DNA from: Bacteroidota bacterium
GTDB taxonomy: Bacteria > Bacteroidota > Bacteroidia > Flavobacteriales_C > GCA-002722245
Direction: 5' to 3'
Length of the DNA stretch: 60,440 nucleotides
Assembly (NCBI GenBank): GCA_026390935.1
Contig: JAPLEZ010000119.1
Location: forward strand, 2,073-62,512
Every line of letters begins with the position of its first letter. Position 1 is the first letter of the stretch. The notes under the pieces are model-generated. The model ran no database searches. It was not told where the DNA came from and worked only from the letters and a program-made list of their open reading frames with translations. The position numbers and the translations under genes are program-made. Positions 9,001 through 17,583 of this stretch are shown here, piece after piece.

Positions 9001-12000
9001 CAGGAGCATAATCTTTTGCTGTTGCGGCAGCAATATCAGTAAACACGGAACTATCAGCTTCTGTTGACTCTTGCCATTGATAATTGTAGGGAGGAGTTCC
9101 TCCTGAAGCATCGGCTGTGCTGGTTAATTTTGCAGGGACTTGATTGTAGCAAATAATTTGTGAAGCTGAAATTGTTCCTGCCGACAAAGTTCCGTTCACC
9201 GTAATTTTTATTCCCGCAGTGTATGCAAAGGTGGTTGCATCAGTCACTTTTCTTCTGAAATAAGTAGTAACCGCCAATACGCCCGGTGCGTAAGCAGTAT
9301 CGGTTGCCAATGCAATGGCATCCCACTTCGAACTATCTAGTGACGATTCCCATTGGTAAGTATAAGGAGGCGTACCTCCGCTTGCAGTAGTTAAATTATT
9401 TATTTTTTTAGGTGCTGTTCCTCCGCAAATGGTTTGCTTAGTACCAATGGTTCCTGGCAACAAAGTACTCGCCACAGCGCCACACGTTGCTACGTTTTGT
9501 GCACCGATGGAATCAACTGTTAATCCAAATGCGTTGACATAAGCAATGTTGATTATTTTTCCGTTGGCAGGACATGTAGCCAATTTCGCAACTACAGTGT
9601 ATTCCACTGAATCATTGTATAAAACCGGACCAGCACGTTTTGGCCATTTTACGCGCGGAGCAGTGTAAGTGCCCCCGGCTGTTGCACTCACGAAAGTTAA
9701 GGAAGTTGGCAAAGGATCCGACACCTCTAAATCAAAAGCCGAATCGAAATGCGCATCCCAACTTAATATCTTTGGTTTACTCCAAACGCCGCTGCTTTTT
9801 GCAGCATCCCCTTGCGCAAAACCAGCATACCCAGCATCAGTAGAAGTAAATCCGGTAAAAGTTTTAAATGGCAAACCAGTGATATCGTTGAGCCATAATT
9901 TCATGGTACCGTCAATCAACTCAAATTTAATTTTTGCTTTATCAAATGGTGCAGCGTAACCTTCAGGCGCAATAGTATATTTTAACACACCATTTTCCCA
10001 TATTTTTATTCCTGCCATATTTCCCCAATAAGCCATTTCCATTTCCACATAAATTCCTTGCACCGCAGTTGAAGGACGTTGCCCGCTTTTGTAACGAAAT
10101 ACAAAACCGAATTTTTCCTGTCCATCATGATCGATATCGGCCACTAAGGTTCCATTTTTTCCATGTGAATATTTTTCTTTGATGAACAACGCATTTTTAC
10201 CGTTAAAGTCCATGCCACCTGCACCAAAAGTTGGCAAATCGCTAGCTGACCCGTCAATTGCCGACCAGCGTGTTGCGTCGCTCATAGCAGGGCGAGATGT
10301 AGTACCAATGGTTTGTTTAAACTTTACTGTGTAATTGATATTTTCATTCAAAGCATAAGCCGCTTTGTCGGATTTCTTTGTCATCGTTGTGCCGCTTACT
10401 GGCGGTGACACAAAAGCACAAGTAAGCGTAACATCGGCTGAAGAAGATGTTGGTGAATCGGTAGACGATGAAATCCAAACAGTGTTTGTTACTTTTTTAT
10501 CGGGCATTCCCGGACAAGTTCCTTGCGCTTTGGCCACATATTTTATATCACCATAAATACCTACCAACATCACAGGAACAGTCCATTTAATAATTTCTCT
10601 ACCTCCCGAAACGGTCATGGTAGCTTTTACTCCCGCCAAAGTATCGTCGGTAAATTTCACAAATTTGAAATCCAAAGGAATGGTGTCCACCATAAACACA
10701 TCATACATTTCTCGTCCTGGAAGCGGACCTTCACCAGAAACTCGTCTCCAGGTAAATCCATCATATTCCTCCACCAGCAATTTATCATAAATTTTATCGG
10801 GAGTAAAAATTGCTGTGCACGCATCCTTATCAAATCGGTCCATTACTAAGCCAACACTTGAGGTAGGATCAGCATAGTTTGGACCGATTAAAAAATAAGG
10901 TTCGGCACCACTTCCAACGGCATTTTTAAAAGAAGAAGATTTATATGACCAATCGTCTTGAACTCTTCCGGTAAAAAGTGGATTTGGTGGATTGGACTCC
11001 ATTTGAACCGAATACCAAATGGGGCGCAACGCACCTTTGTGCAATTGATATCTGTTGCCTAAGTGCGACAATACTGCATGTGTTGGCGCGGTGATATCGG
11101 CAGGGAATTTAATGATTAATCGTTGATCCCATTTTTTTCCTGCATCATCCCCCACTGGAATAGGCTGACCTTTAAAATCGAAATCGGCCAATAAACCTGT
11201 TTGCAAATTTTTTCCGATTAAGGTCCATCCAAAAGGATTTGTTGCAGCATTGTAAATTCCCTTATTCACATTATCAAACATGAAATACGACACTCTATAA
11301 TTTGCTAAGTTGATGTATGCTTCTTGCGCATTGTTCCAGTTTCTAAACAAATGAAAATAAGAGTTCGGACCAGCCTCCGCGTATGCATAAGAAAAGTTTA
11401 CATTTTTTCTACCGCCGTTCAACCAACCACCATCCGAAGAATTTTTGGCCACCAAGGTAAAAGTCACGTCACTGCCCGGATTCACTTCAGTTTTATCTGC
11501 AGTTTTTTCAACGACAAGAGATCTGTTTTTCAAAATATCCACACAATTTCTTTGCATGTTGTAGGTAGCATTGTTTGGATATTCGTTGCTAGTCCAACCA
11601 GAACCATTGGTCGCTGTGATTGTTGCTACTTGACAAACTCTGTCCACTGTTTTTGGGCTAAGCACTTTCACTGTAAAAGTTTTTTTGCCGGTAGTGGGCA
11701 CTATACCACTTGCACTTTTAAAGCCGGGAACGGTACCAATTGTAAAAGTTAAATTTGAACCAGACACCACTCCTCCACCAGCATTCACCACTTGATATTG
11801 CGCAGATATAGGAACGGTGATCACCACACCAGTAGCATCCAATTTTCCGTAATTTCTGTAATCAATCGTATAAGTAATTTGATCTCCCGTAAAGGCAAAA
11901 GTTTTATCCACCGACACATAAACTTTCATGTTTGCGCCTGCCACCATTTCTTCAGGAGCGTGATAGTTTCCTGAAAGCGTGAGCATGCCTAAAATTCGAA

Positions 12001-13516
12001 ACCAACCATGAAAATATTCCGCCTCACTTTGAACGATAATCGTATCACTTTCTTTTAAACCTTTATTGACGTCGTCCCATTTCAACTCGCACTGGCGATA
12101 CAATTCAGCAATTAACGTTTCATCTCCAAAAGCCACAGCAGATGGCGCAGCTGTTCCCAATGAAAAATTTATTTTATCGGGGCCAACCAGTGTGCCACTA
12201 CCTAAAATATTGTCTACAATCTGAGAAATTCCTTTATGATTTACAGTGGTTGAAACAGGATCAGGAGAAGATCCTAAAGAAGAACAAACTCCGGGATCTT
12301 TAAAAAATGTAGCCAAACGAGTAGCGTTGTCTTTCATAGTTGTGTTGGTACCCAAAGAATAAGCATGTGTTGCAGGATTCCAGGTGTATATTCCGTCACC
12401 TCTCCACATATAGTTTAAAATTGTTCGCCAAGGCATACGAAATGCCTCTCCTTTACTTTTTCCTTGCGTTGGATCACCATCTTTAAAAGTAACAGCGCTT
12501 CCGTTCACGTCATAAGCACCGGCATAAGGTAAACGGCCTTGCGCATAACTTTGCGCCATCAGCCATTCGGTGGAAGCCTCAGCTCTTTTAAATTGTTCTA
12601 TGCACCAAGGTGATCCACCGTTGGCTTGTAAAAATGTTGCAAATGAGCGATAGTAAGCCGGAGCGATGTAACTGCCAAATCCATCTTGATTGTAATCGTT
12701 GCTTGGTACTTCAACCGATGGCCTGAACGGACCATTCAATATCCCCCAATCGGTATTTTCACCAAAGGTATTTCCACCTTTAGGATAACCATCGAGACCA
12801 ATATGACCAGAAAGATAACCATCAATTCCATTTCCACTTCCGTCATCAATCCCTACTGTGTCTGCCAATTCAGTAATAATGTTTTTTGCTTCTTCTAAAT
12901 ACGACATTGTTTTAGTACCTCCGCTTCCGTTGTTTACTATAACTCCAGAAAGCGATCCCCATTGCTTGGTGGCCACCAATAAAGCTAAAGCAATGTCGTA
13001 ATCACCATCGGCAGCAGCGTCACCACTACCTTCTTTGATGGTGTGAACACCATAGCGGTAGGTAGGCCATGTTTTAATGCCGTCTCTGTATCGAGGCACT
13101 TCGGTCACCATATCGTCGTGCACGCGCATCCATAAACCATTGAATGTAACTTGATCGCCCATATACGCTGCGGCAAGCATGGCGTATCCTTCTCCTTCGG
13201 CGCAATCATAAGGGCAACCTAAATTTCCTTTTATGTATTTCACTCCTCCGGCGGTAGCGCCTGTATAACGAAAATGATTGGCCATAACTTGATAGGCCTC
13301 CCGCATGGCTTTTTCCATATCGGCATGAGTAACTCCTTCAGCGTTATATTTGGCTAATGTTTTTCCTTTGGTATATTCTAAAAATTGAGGAAAAGGATAA
13401 TTTGGATTACCTGAATTTATATTTACTGGAACCTGGGCAATAGCACTTTGCGCAATGCAAATTAATGCAAGAAAACACAAACTCTTTAAAATGGCTTTTT
13501 TATAAAACGTGATCAT
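6038..13516 (-). CDS. Giant T9SS cargo: GH8 glycoside hydrolase, DUF11 domains, Ig-like repeats, type B sorting domain
   Basis: 2492 residues from the ATG at 13516 (MITFYKKAIL); a longer frame adds 23 residues with no signal. The signal peptide ends AIA before Gln28. Residues about 40-520 are a GH8 (alpha/alpha)6 domain: the general-acid region CAEGEGYAMLAAA (Glu107) and the DGDYDIALALL motif (Asp170-174) are clear, and a later helix has GEAFRMPWR. GH8 enzymes cut cellulose, chitosan or xylan; the substrate is not decided. After it come DUF11-type domains (from about 528, 664 and about 1080), the last with a concanavalin/LamG-like insert, then three, four and four Ig-like repeats, and a final 92-residue T9SS type B domain (SEVFVPNALNP, FDRWGEKVFE, SGEFIYVL). 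It is secreted and surface-linked, probably through the PorP/SprF encoded downstream. Confidence 0.93.
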   Translation of the reverse strand: MITFYKKAILKSLCFLALICIAQSAIAQVPVNINSGNPNYPFPQFLEYTKGKTLAKYNAEGVTHADMEKAMREAYQVMANHFRYTGATAGGVKYIKGNLGCPYDCAEGEGYAMLAAAYMGDQVTFNGLWMRVHDDMVTEVPRYRDGIKTWPTYRYGVHTIKEGSGDAAADGDYDIALALLVATKQWGSLSGVIVNNGSGGTKTMSYLEEAKNIITELADTVGIDDGSGNGIDGYLSGHIGLDGYPKGGNTFGENTDWGILNGPFRPSVEVPSNDYNQDGFGSYIAPAYYRSFATFLQANGGSPWCIEQFKRAEASTEWLMAQSYAQGRLPYAGAYDVNGSAVTFKDGDPTQGKSKGEAFRMPWRTILNYMWRGDGIYTWNPATHAYSLGTNTTMKDNATRLATFFKDPGVCSSLGSSPDPVSTTVNHKGISQIVDNILGSGTLVGPDKINFSLGTAAPSAVAFGDETLIAELYRQCELKWDDVNKGLKESDTIIVQSEAEYFHGWFRILGMLTLSGNYHAPEEMVAGANMKVYVSVDKTFAFTGDQITYTIDYRNYGKLDATGVVITVPISAQYQVVNAGGGVVSGSNLTFTIGTVPGFKSASGIVPTTGKKTFTVKVLSPKTVDRVCQVATITATNGSGWTSNEYPNNATYNMQRNCVDILKNRSLVVEKTADKTEVNPGSDVTFTLVAKNSSDGGWLNGGRKNVNFSYAYAEAGPNSYFHLFRNWNNAQEAYINLANYRVSYFMFDNVNKGIYNAATNPFGWTLIGKNLQTGLLADFDFKGQPIPVGDDAGKKWDQRLIIKFPADITAPTHAVLSHLGNRYQLHKGALRPIWYSVQMESNPPNPLFTGRVQDDWSYKSSSFKNAVGSGAEPYFLIGPNYADPTSSVGLVMDRFDKDACTAIFTPDKIYDKLLVEEYDGFTWRRVSGEGPLPGREMYDVFMVDTIPLDFKFVKFTDDTLAGVKATMTVSGGREIIKWTVPVMLVGIYGDIKYVAKAQGTCPGMPDKKVTNTVWISSSTDSPTSSSADVTLTCAFVSPPVSGTTMTKKSDKAAYALNENINYTVKFKQTIGTTSRPAMSDATRWSAIDGSASDLPTFGAGGMDFNGKNALFIKEKYSHGKNGTLVADIDHDGQEKFGFVFRYKSGQRPSTAVQGIYVEMEMAYWGNMAGIKIWENGVLKYTIAPEGYAAPFDKAKIKFELIDGTMKLWLNDITGLPFKTFTGFTSTDAGYAGFAQGDAAKSSGVWSKPKILSWDAHFDSAFDLEVSDPLPTSLTFVSATAGGTYTAPRVKWPKRAGPVLYNDSVEYTVVAKLATCPANGKIINIAYVNAFGLTVDSIGAQNVATCGAVASTLLPGTIGTKQTICGGTAPKKINNLTTASGGTPPYTYQWESSLDSSKWDAIALATDTAYAPGVLAVTTYFRRKVTDATTFAYTAGIKITVNGTLSAGTISASQIICYNQVPAKLTSTADASGGTPPYNYQWQESTEADSSVFTDIAAATAKDYAPAALTETRWYRRNITGTLCGTISTLPIKISVYPRLTTSGSIGENQTVCSAVNPDSIKYILLPTGGTGIYSYQWQSSTDLIKWTDIASATSLSYLPPKLNTTTYFRRKVISGTCDTVFTGSVRIEIVTSVTASVVVNDPGPICSGEAVVLKATPTLGGTTPTYQWYLNGVAVVGATSDTYNSSTLKNGDSLKVVLTSNEKCVSNSPVSSNKILISVTSALVPKVSITSDQGTTICEGTSVKFSLGSRSGQGNAPTYKWFLNGVNTGVTDTSYTPLSIKDGDSVYVEMTSSSSCASIKTVNSSALKIKVNSKQNPDVQITADNTTICSGKEVSFKVSSKANAGTTPTFQWQLNGANIVGKTDSLFNSTTLKNGDAVSVIMKSNATCINKSSDTSNVVNITVSAGAVADVVINDPGAVCAGTTIAFKATVKNGGATPSFIWLVNGVSSASADSNFTTTFKNGDVVKVVLTSSLSCTAKSKDTSNTVTINIIAAPKAATISYKGPFCKGTASANVDYVFGSGALGVFSSASGLVIDATSGKLDIVNSTAGTYSVKNKVSNSCGSDSSTTTVVINDASVADFVYSGPYCQSAGTATPVFINGGVSGVFTAKVGLKINASSGVVDLAGSTAGTYVVTNTIAATGGCAQVSDTGLVVIYPSSPNANFSYSSSSLCTSAGSAKVKLAAGASAGVFSASPAGLTINSVNGTIDLTTSAAGKYTVTNDIAGVAGCGSASATQSVEISIQGKANFSYPDKEYCKDSISISPILSGGSVSGKFHSSVGLVIDSVSGIVNIGASAAGVYYITNTIAAVGGCAAVIAKDTLEIVNTPQLKVSDDMKIPRGKTVQLQASGASNYLWTPSTDLSCTDCSSPKSKPSENITYIVSGSNKNCKSQDTVNIIVEDCSEVFVPNALNPKSGNEENAKLCVYGSCIETMHFVIFDRWGEKVFETEDQELCWDGVFRTMQMNSGEFIYVLDAKLLGGEVVHKRGNLSIVQ
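6545..7535 (-). repeat. Four tandem Ig-like repeats (about 77-80 residues each) in the GH8 protein
   Basis: Four coding repeats share the pattern FSYsGpyC near the start, a GVFSA-type strand, a LxIDxxSGxxD core and a SxAGxYxVTNxI ending (for example STAGTYVVTNTI and SAAGKYTVTNDI). The strong likeness between units suggests duplication inside the gene. Boundaries are approximate. Confidence 0.8.
7540..8630 (-). repeat. Four tandem Ig-like repeats (about 83 residues each) in the GH8 protein
   Basis: Each unit has ICSG/ICEG with the first cysteine, a TPTYQWYLNG-type tryptophan strand, a STLKNGDSLKV-type strand and a second cysteine near the end (SNEKCVSN, SSSCAS, SNATCIN, SSLSCTA). This is the usual Bacteroidota surface-protein Ig/PKD-like repeat. 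Boundaries are approximate. Confidence 0.8.
8630..9465 (-). repeat. Three tandem Ig-like repeats (about 90 residues each) in the GH8 protein
   Basis: Units share a QTICGG/QIICYN/QTVCSA opening, SGGTPPYTYQWESS-type core and a TTYFRRKV ending. They come between the DUF11 part and the next repeat class. Boundaries are approximate. Confidence 0.8.
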
Positions 13517-13967
13517 GAAATGATTAATGTATAATGTTAAACAATAAAGCAAAGTGAAATTGGCGCTAAAAAACACCGATAACAACCTATAAAACTCTAT
13601 ACAAAAGTTAGCAACGCTTCATGTGAGCGTTAGAAAGAAATCACAGAAAATCCCCACAATTATTCTGTGTATAAAAATTTAATCTAAAAATGATACCCTA
13701 CCTGAATAATAAATTCAATCCTGTTTCAGCATTGAATCGATAACCCAGTATAAAACAATCCTAGATCATAAATGTTACAGCTTCGCTAACTTTTGCACAG
13801 CTCTCACGAAATTATCGATACAGGATCTTTTAGTATGTAAATAATCATTCACATAATACAAGTTTTCATTCAAAGTAAATTACTGAAAAAAGACTATAAT
13901 GTCTAGTAGAACACTAAAATCATTAACGAAATTCCAAAAAGAGAAAATCACCAGTGTTTGCAGGCTA
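13517..13967. other. 451-bp intergenic region upstream of the GH8 gene
   Basis: No intact gene is supported here; frames on both strands are short and broken by stops. It must hold the GH8 promoter and 5' leader, but I find no good TTG/TAnnTTTG match close to the start. Minus-strand sequence around 13690-13760 reads like two pieces of an outer-membrane C-terminal strand region (GYRFNAETG, then IEFIIQVGYHF and a stop) in different frames, so it may be the eroded end of an old barrel gene. The stretch around 13640-13670 resembles a decayed copy of the CACAGAAAATC...CTGTG palindrome seen complete at 49169. Confidence 0.4.
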
Positions 13968-14936
13968 CTATTCAATGTGCAAAACATACAACAATGTTTG
14001 CCCAACTGCTTTCAAGGTTTGTCGACTAATATTTTCAATATTGTCATCATGCTTGTGCCAGGTTCTGGCAAAACCGGGAGTGGATCTGTCAATAAGATCA
14101 ATACATGGAATAGAAGTATATCTGTTGACATATGCATGATCATCTGTAATCGCCGACGTTTCTTCGTATGAAAAATATTGTGCGTAACCTAAACCATGCG
14201 CCGAGCGCCAAACCTTATCCAATACACTTTTTGCCGTTTGCACTGAAACTCCTTCGTAAGTAAATTTCGCATTGACATCACCTACCATATCCAAGTTAAT
14301 TCCATAAAAGGGCTTATACTGGAGAGGGAAATTTTTAGCCCAGTATTGAGAACCATAACAATACGAATCCTCAAATTCCGGTTTACCATAATCTTCAACA
14401 TCGAACAACACAAAGTCGACACCCACATTTAATTTTTCTTTGGAAATAACTCTAGCTAACTCCATCATGATGCCAATTCCACTTGCACCATCGTTGGCGC
14501 CATCAAAAGATTTTTGTGGTTCCTTGCTGTCTTGATCAGCCCATGGACGGGTATCCCAATGCGCTGAAATCATTACACGATTTGTTTTTTCGGGTTGGTA
14601 TTGTGCGGTGATATTATTAAAATTCAATGTCTTCCCATCGTAGGCTTGTAAGCTTCCCTTTTGCTGATGAATTTTCATTCCATGGGATTCAAAAAATTTG
14701 ACCAGGTATGCTGCACAAAGATCATGTGCTTTTGTATTGGGAATACGCGGACCGAAATCGACTTGCTTTTTCACGTAGGACAATGCGGAATCCGCGTTGA
14801 ATTCAGGAACAGAAATTTTTGATTTGCTCTCGCTTTCAACTGGAATATTTTTTGGCGCATCGGGACCACATGAAGTAAAAAAAATAACAATCAACACCAC
14901 AAACTTTAGGGCTTTGATCAAAAGAATTTTTTTCAT
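13968..14936 (-). CDS. M28-family lipoprotein, probable glutaminyl-peptide cyclotransferase
   Basis: About 322 residues from the ATG at 14936, chosen because AAGGAG lies five bases upstream on the minus strand and because MKKILLIKALKFVVL leads to the lipobox FFTSC. The longer frame to 15029 runs into cysS. Zinc-site motifs of M28 enzymes are present: SAHWDTRPWAD, FDGANDGASGIGIMMELAR, LFDVEDYG and ITDDHAYVNR, with GFARTWHKHDDNIENIS. This order matches animal-type glutaminyl cyclases of Bacteroidota, which make pyroglutamate at exposed N-terminal Gln in the periplasm. An aminopeptidase activity cannot be excluded from sequence alone. Confidence 0.82.
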   Translation of the reverse strand: MKKILLIKALKFVVLIVIFFTSCGPDAPKNIPVESESKSKISVPEFNADSALSYVKKQVDFGPRIPNTKAHDLCAAYLVKFFESHGMKIHQQKGSLQAYDGKTLNFNNITAQYQPEKTNRVMISAHWDTRPWADQDSKEPQKSFDGANDGASGIGIMMELARVISKEKLNVGVDFVLFDVEDYGKPEFEDSYCYGSQYWAKNFPLQYKPFYGINLDMVGDVNAKFTYEGVSVQTAKSVLDKVWRSAHGLGYAQYFSYEETSAITDDHAYVNRYTSIPCIDLIDRSTPGFARTWHKHDDNIENISRQTLKAVGQTLLYVLHIE

Positions 14937-15018
14937 CATATCTCCTTCTCCGCTTCTTCTTTTTTCAATTTCAGATTTTTGAAAAAGATTGGAAACATCC
15001 TCTAACAATTGATTTCTT

Positions 15019-16491
15019 TTAGTTCTCATAATTCCATTCTGCTCCGTCTTTTGTGTCTTTCACAGTGATTTTCAAATCTTTTAATGTGTCGCGAATTTTA
15101 TCGGACATCGCGTAATTTTTATTCTCTTTTGCGTCCTTTCTCAATTCCAAAATAACGTCCATCAATCCTTTTGACAAACCATCATTTTCGTCGGCACTTT
15201 CCAGTTTCAGTCCCATGATGTCAAAAAGGAAATCGTTGAACAATTTTTTCAAAGACTCCAAGTCACTTTGTGATATGGCTTTAGTTCCCGCTTTAAGTAA
15301 ATTGATTTCTTTCACTGCATCAAACAATACCGCAACTACCATTGGTGTGTTGAAATCATCGTTCATGGCCGCATAGCAGCGTTTATTTAAATCAGCAACA
15401 TCTACATCCGATTTCTCGGCCACCTTAATTTCATTCAACTGATTCAATGCAATCAATACTCTTTTATAGCCTTTTTCTGCCGCTTGCAATGCTTCGTTGG
15501 AAAAATCCAAGGTACTTCTGTAATGACATTGCATCATAAAAAAGCGCACTGTCATTGGCGAATAAGCTTTGTCGAGTAATTCGCTTTCACCAGAAAAAAG
15601 TTGAGAAGGAAGAAAAAACTTACCCGTGCTCTTCGACATTTTTTCTCCGTTTAACGTCAGCATATTCGCATGCATCCAATATTTAACAGGCTCTTTACCA
15701 TTGGCAGCTTTATTTTGCGCCACTTCACATTCATGGTGCGGAAATTTCAAATCCATACCTCCACCATGAATATCAAATTGCTCTCCTAAATATTTCGTGC
15801 TCATTACCGAACATTCTAGATGCCAACCCGGAAATCCTTTTCCCCATGGCGAATTCCACTGCATAATGTGCTCTGGCGAAGCTTGTTTCCACAAAGCAAA
15901 ATCCAAAGAACTTCTTTTGTCTTCCTGACCATCGAGATTCTCCCGAGTTGCAGATAATAATTCATCAATTTTTCTTCCCGACAATTCGCCGTAACTATTA
16001 GTTTCCGCGAATTTCTTCACATCAAAATATACCGAACCGTTGGATTCATAAGCAAATCCGTTATCGATGATTTGCTGGGTAGTTTCAATTTGCTCCAGCA
16101 AATGTGCTGTAGCAGTAGGCTCTATGCTTGGAGGTAAATTATTGAAATCCTTCATTACATCGTGAAAACCATTGGTGTACTTTTGTACGATTTCCATCGG
16201 CTCCAGATTTTCCAGCTTTGCTTTTTTTGCAATTTTATCTTCTCCTTGGTCAGCATCATTTTCCAGATGCCCCACATCCGTTATATTTCTTACATATCTA
16301 ACTTTATAACCTAAATGAGTAATATAACGGTAGATGATATCAAAAGAAATAAAAGTGCGGCAATTGCCAATGTGCACATCATTGTACACTGTTGGACCGC
16401 ACACATACATCCCTACAAACGGGGGATTCACGGGTTTAAACTCTTCCTTTTTGCGGGATAAGGTATTATAAATGACTAGTTCACTTTGCAT
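15019..16491 (-). CDS. cysS: Cysteinyl-tRNA synthetase
   Basis: 490 residues, class I synthetase that charges tRNA-Cys. The zinc and ATP site region [17 protein letters not shown] holds Cys31 and the HIGH-type HIGN at 40-43; later zinc ligands are seen in WHLECSVMS and HHECEV, and the KMSKS loop is [11 protein letters not shown]. The C-terminal DALR/anticodon part is present and the length is normal. It lies upstream of the glutaminyl-cyclase-like gene (83 bases apart) and downstream of the MORN-type gene on the same strand. Confidence 0.98.
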   Translation of the reverse strand: MQSELVIYNTLSRKKEEFKPVNPPFVGMYVCGPTVYNDVHIGNCRTFISFDIIYRYITHLGYKVRYVRNITDVGHLENDADQGEDKIAKKAKLENLEPMEIVQKYTNGFHDVMKDFNNLPPSIEPTATAHLLEQIETTQQIIDNGFAYESNGSVYFDVKKFAETNSYGELSGRKIDELLSATRENLDGQEDKRSSLDFALWKQASPEHIMQWNSPWGKGFPGWHLECSVMSTKYLGEQFDIHGGGMDLKFPHHECEVAQNKAANGKEPVKYWMHANMLTLNGEKMSKSTGKFFLPSQLFSGESELLDKAYSPMTVRFFMMQCHYRSTLDFSNEALQAAEKGYKRVLIALNQLNEIKVAEKSDVDVADLNKRCYAAMNDDFNTPMVVAVLFDAVKEINLLKAGTKAISQSDLESLKKLFNDFLFDIMGLKLESADENDGLSKGLMDVILELRKDAKENKNYAMSDKIRDTLKDLKITVKDTKDGAEWNYEN

Positions 16492-16575
16492 TTTTCTGAC
16501 TTTGTAAAAACGAAAGGTGAAATTAAGAATAAAAGAGAAGAGTTAAAACAAAAGCAAGTGCTTAGAAATAAAGAC

Positions 16576-17463
16576 TTATCTGCCTGCTTCCTCGTGATTG
16601 ATAATCTGCACGATCTTGCCTTGCTTGTACACGGTGGTTTTAAATAATTTACCGTCGGAAGTATATTGAAAAACTTTACCCTCTTTCAAAAATCCATTTT
16701 CAAATAAGCCCTGACGTGCAACGCGGCCCTGACGGTCTTTCAAGCGATACATACCATTTCCGTCAAAAACACCATCTTTATATTTCACCTCTTCACCTCC
16801 ATCATTTGCTGGAGCTGGATCTTTATCCTTAACTGGTTCTGCTTTTACAGATGCCGTGCTGTTAATAGGTGATTTTCTTTCGTAAACTTTAGATGTTGCT
16901 GCGTCAAATTTACCATCCTGATAATTCTTCTCTGATTTCAATTCGCCGTTTTCGAAGTACTCTTTCACTACTCCAGTTTCCTTTCCATCAGTCCATTCCC
17001 CCTCAATCATCAGCTTTCCGTTTTCGTGATAGTATTTTTGAACACCAGTTCGTGTTCCCTGATTGTTGTATTTCCAGTCGCTTGCGATTTGTCCGTTTTC
17101 GTAGTAGTATTTGTACTCCCCTATCCATCGGTTATTTTTCCAAATACCTTCTTCTCGTTTATTACCATTAGGATAATAAAATATAGCGTAACCATTAGGG
17201 CGGTTACCCACATAGGTAATTACGTCTTTAATTTTATCGTTGTTAAAGTAATGTGTCCATTTACCGTTTTTCTGGTCATCAAGGTAATCACCTTCTTCTA
17301 CTTTCTGGTCGTCTCTATAATCAGGCAATTTTTTGTCTCTGTTGAAATATATCCAGTGACCTTGTTTTAGATTGTTTTGATCAATGACGTTATAGGTGCC
17401 GGTTTGCGCCATACTAGGGAAGCCTAGTCCTGCAATTATCAATATGGCAAACCAATTTTTCAT
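16576..17463 (-). CDS. Secreted MORN_2-repeat protein
   Basis: 295 residues. The signal peptide ends SMA before QTGTYNV. The body is a series of about 20-23-residue MORN_2-type units of the form GxWxxYxxNGxxxxEgxY, for example NGKWTHYFNNDKIKD, GYAIFYYPNGNKREEG and GVQKYYHENGKLMIEG. This family is common in Bacteroidota (often labelled YwqK-like antitoxin), mostly without proven function; it forms an extended beta sheet suited to binding. No toxin partner is next to it. It stands alone between cysS and aspS. Confidence 0.85.
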   Translation of the reverse strand: MKNWFAILIIAGLGFPSMAQTGTYNVIDQNNLKQGHWIYFNRDKKLPDYRDDQKVEEGDYLDDQKNGKWTHYFNNDKIKDVITYVGNRPNGYAIFYYPNGNKREEGIWKNNRWIGEYKYYYENGQIASDWKYNNQGTRTGVQKYYHENGKLMIEGEWTDGKETGVVKEYFENGELKSEKNYQDGKFDAATSKVYERKSPINSTASVKAEPVKDKDPAPANDGGEEVKYKDGVFDGNGMYRLKDRQGRVARQGLFENGFLKEGKVFQYTSDGKLFKTTVYKQGKIVQIINHEEAGR

Positions 17464-17583
17464 CCTTGTTTATTAGAGTATCAATCTATACTGTTTTTTA
17501 CTTGCATTTAACAAAAATTGTTACGTTTCACAGAATAATTTCCGTGTAAACACGTAGCCCCCTTTTTCAAATATAAAGCCATT

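Noticed and set aside
6038-13516. CRISPR-like or other direct DNA repeat array inside the region 6.5-9.5 kb
   Set aside because: The periodicity is of protein repeats (about 230-270 bases) in an open frame, not of short spacers.
13899-14171. Plus-strand frame of 90 residues at the glutaminyl-cyclase gene end
   Set aside because: It is mostly the antisense of the M28 gene and has no support of its own.
16576-17463. Toxin-antitoxin system based on the MORN_2 (YwqK-like) protein
   Set aside because: The protein has a signal peptide and no toxin-like gene is next to it; the antitoxin label is only a family name.
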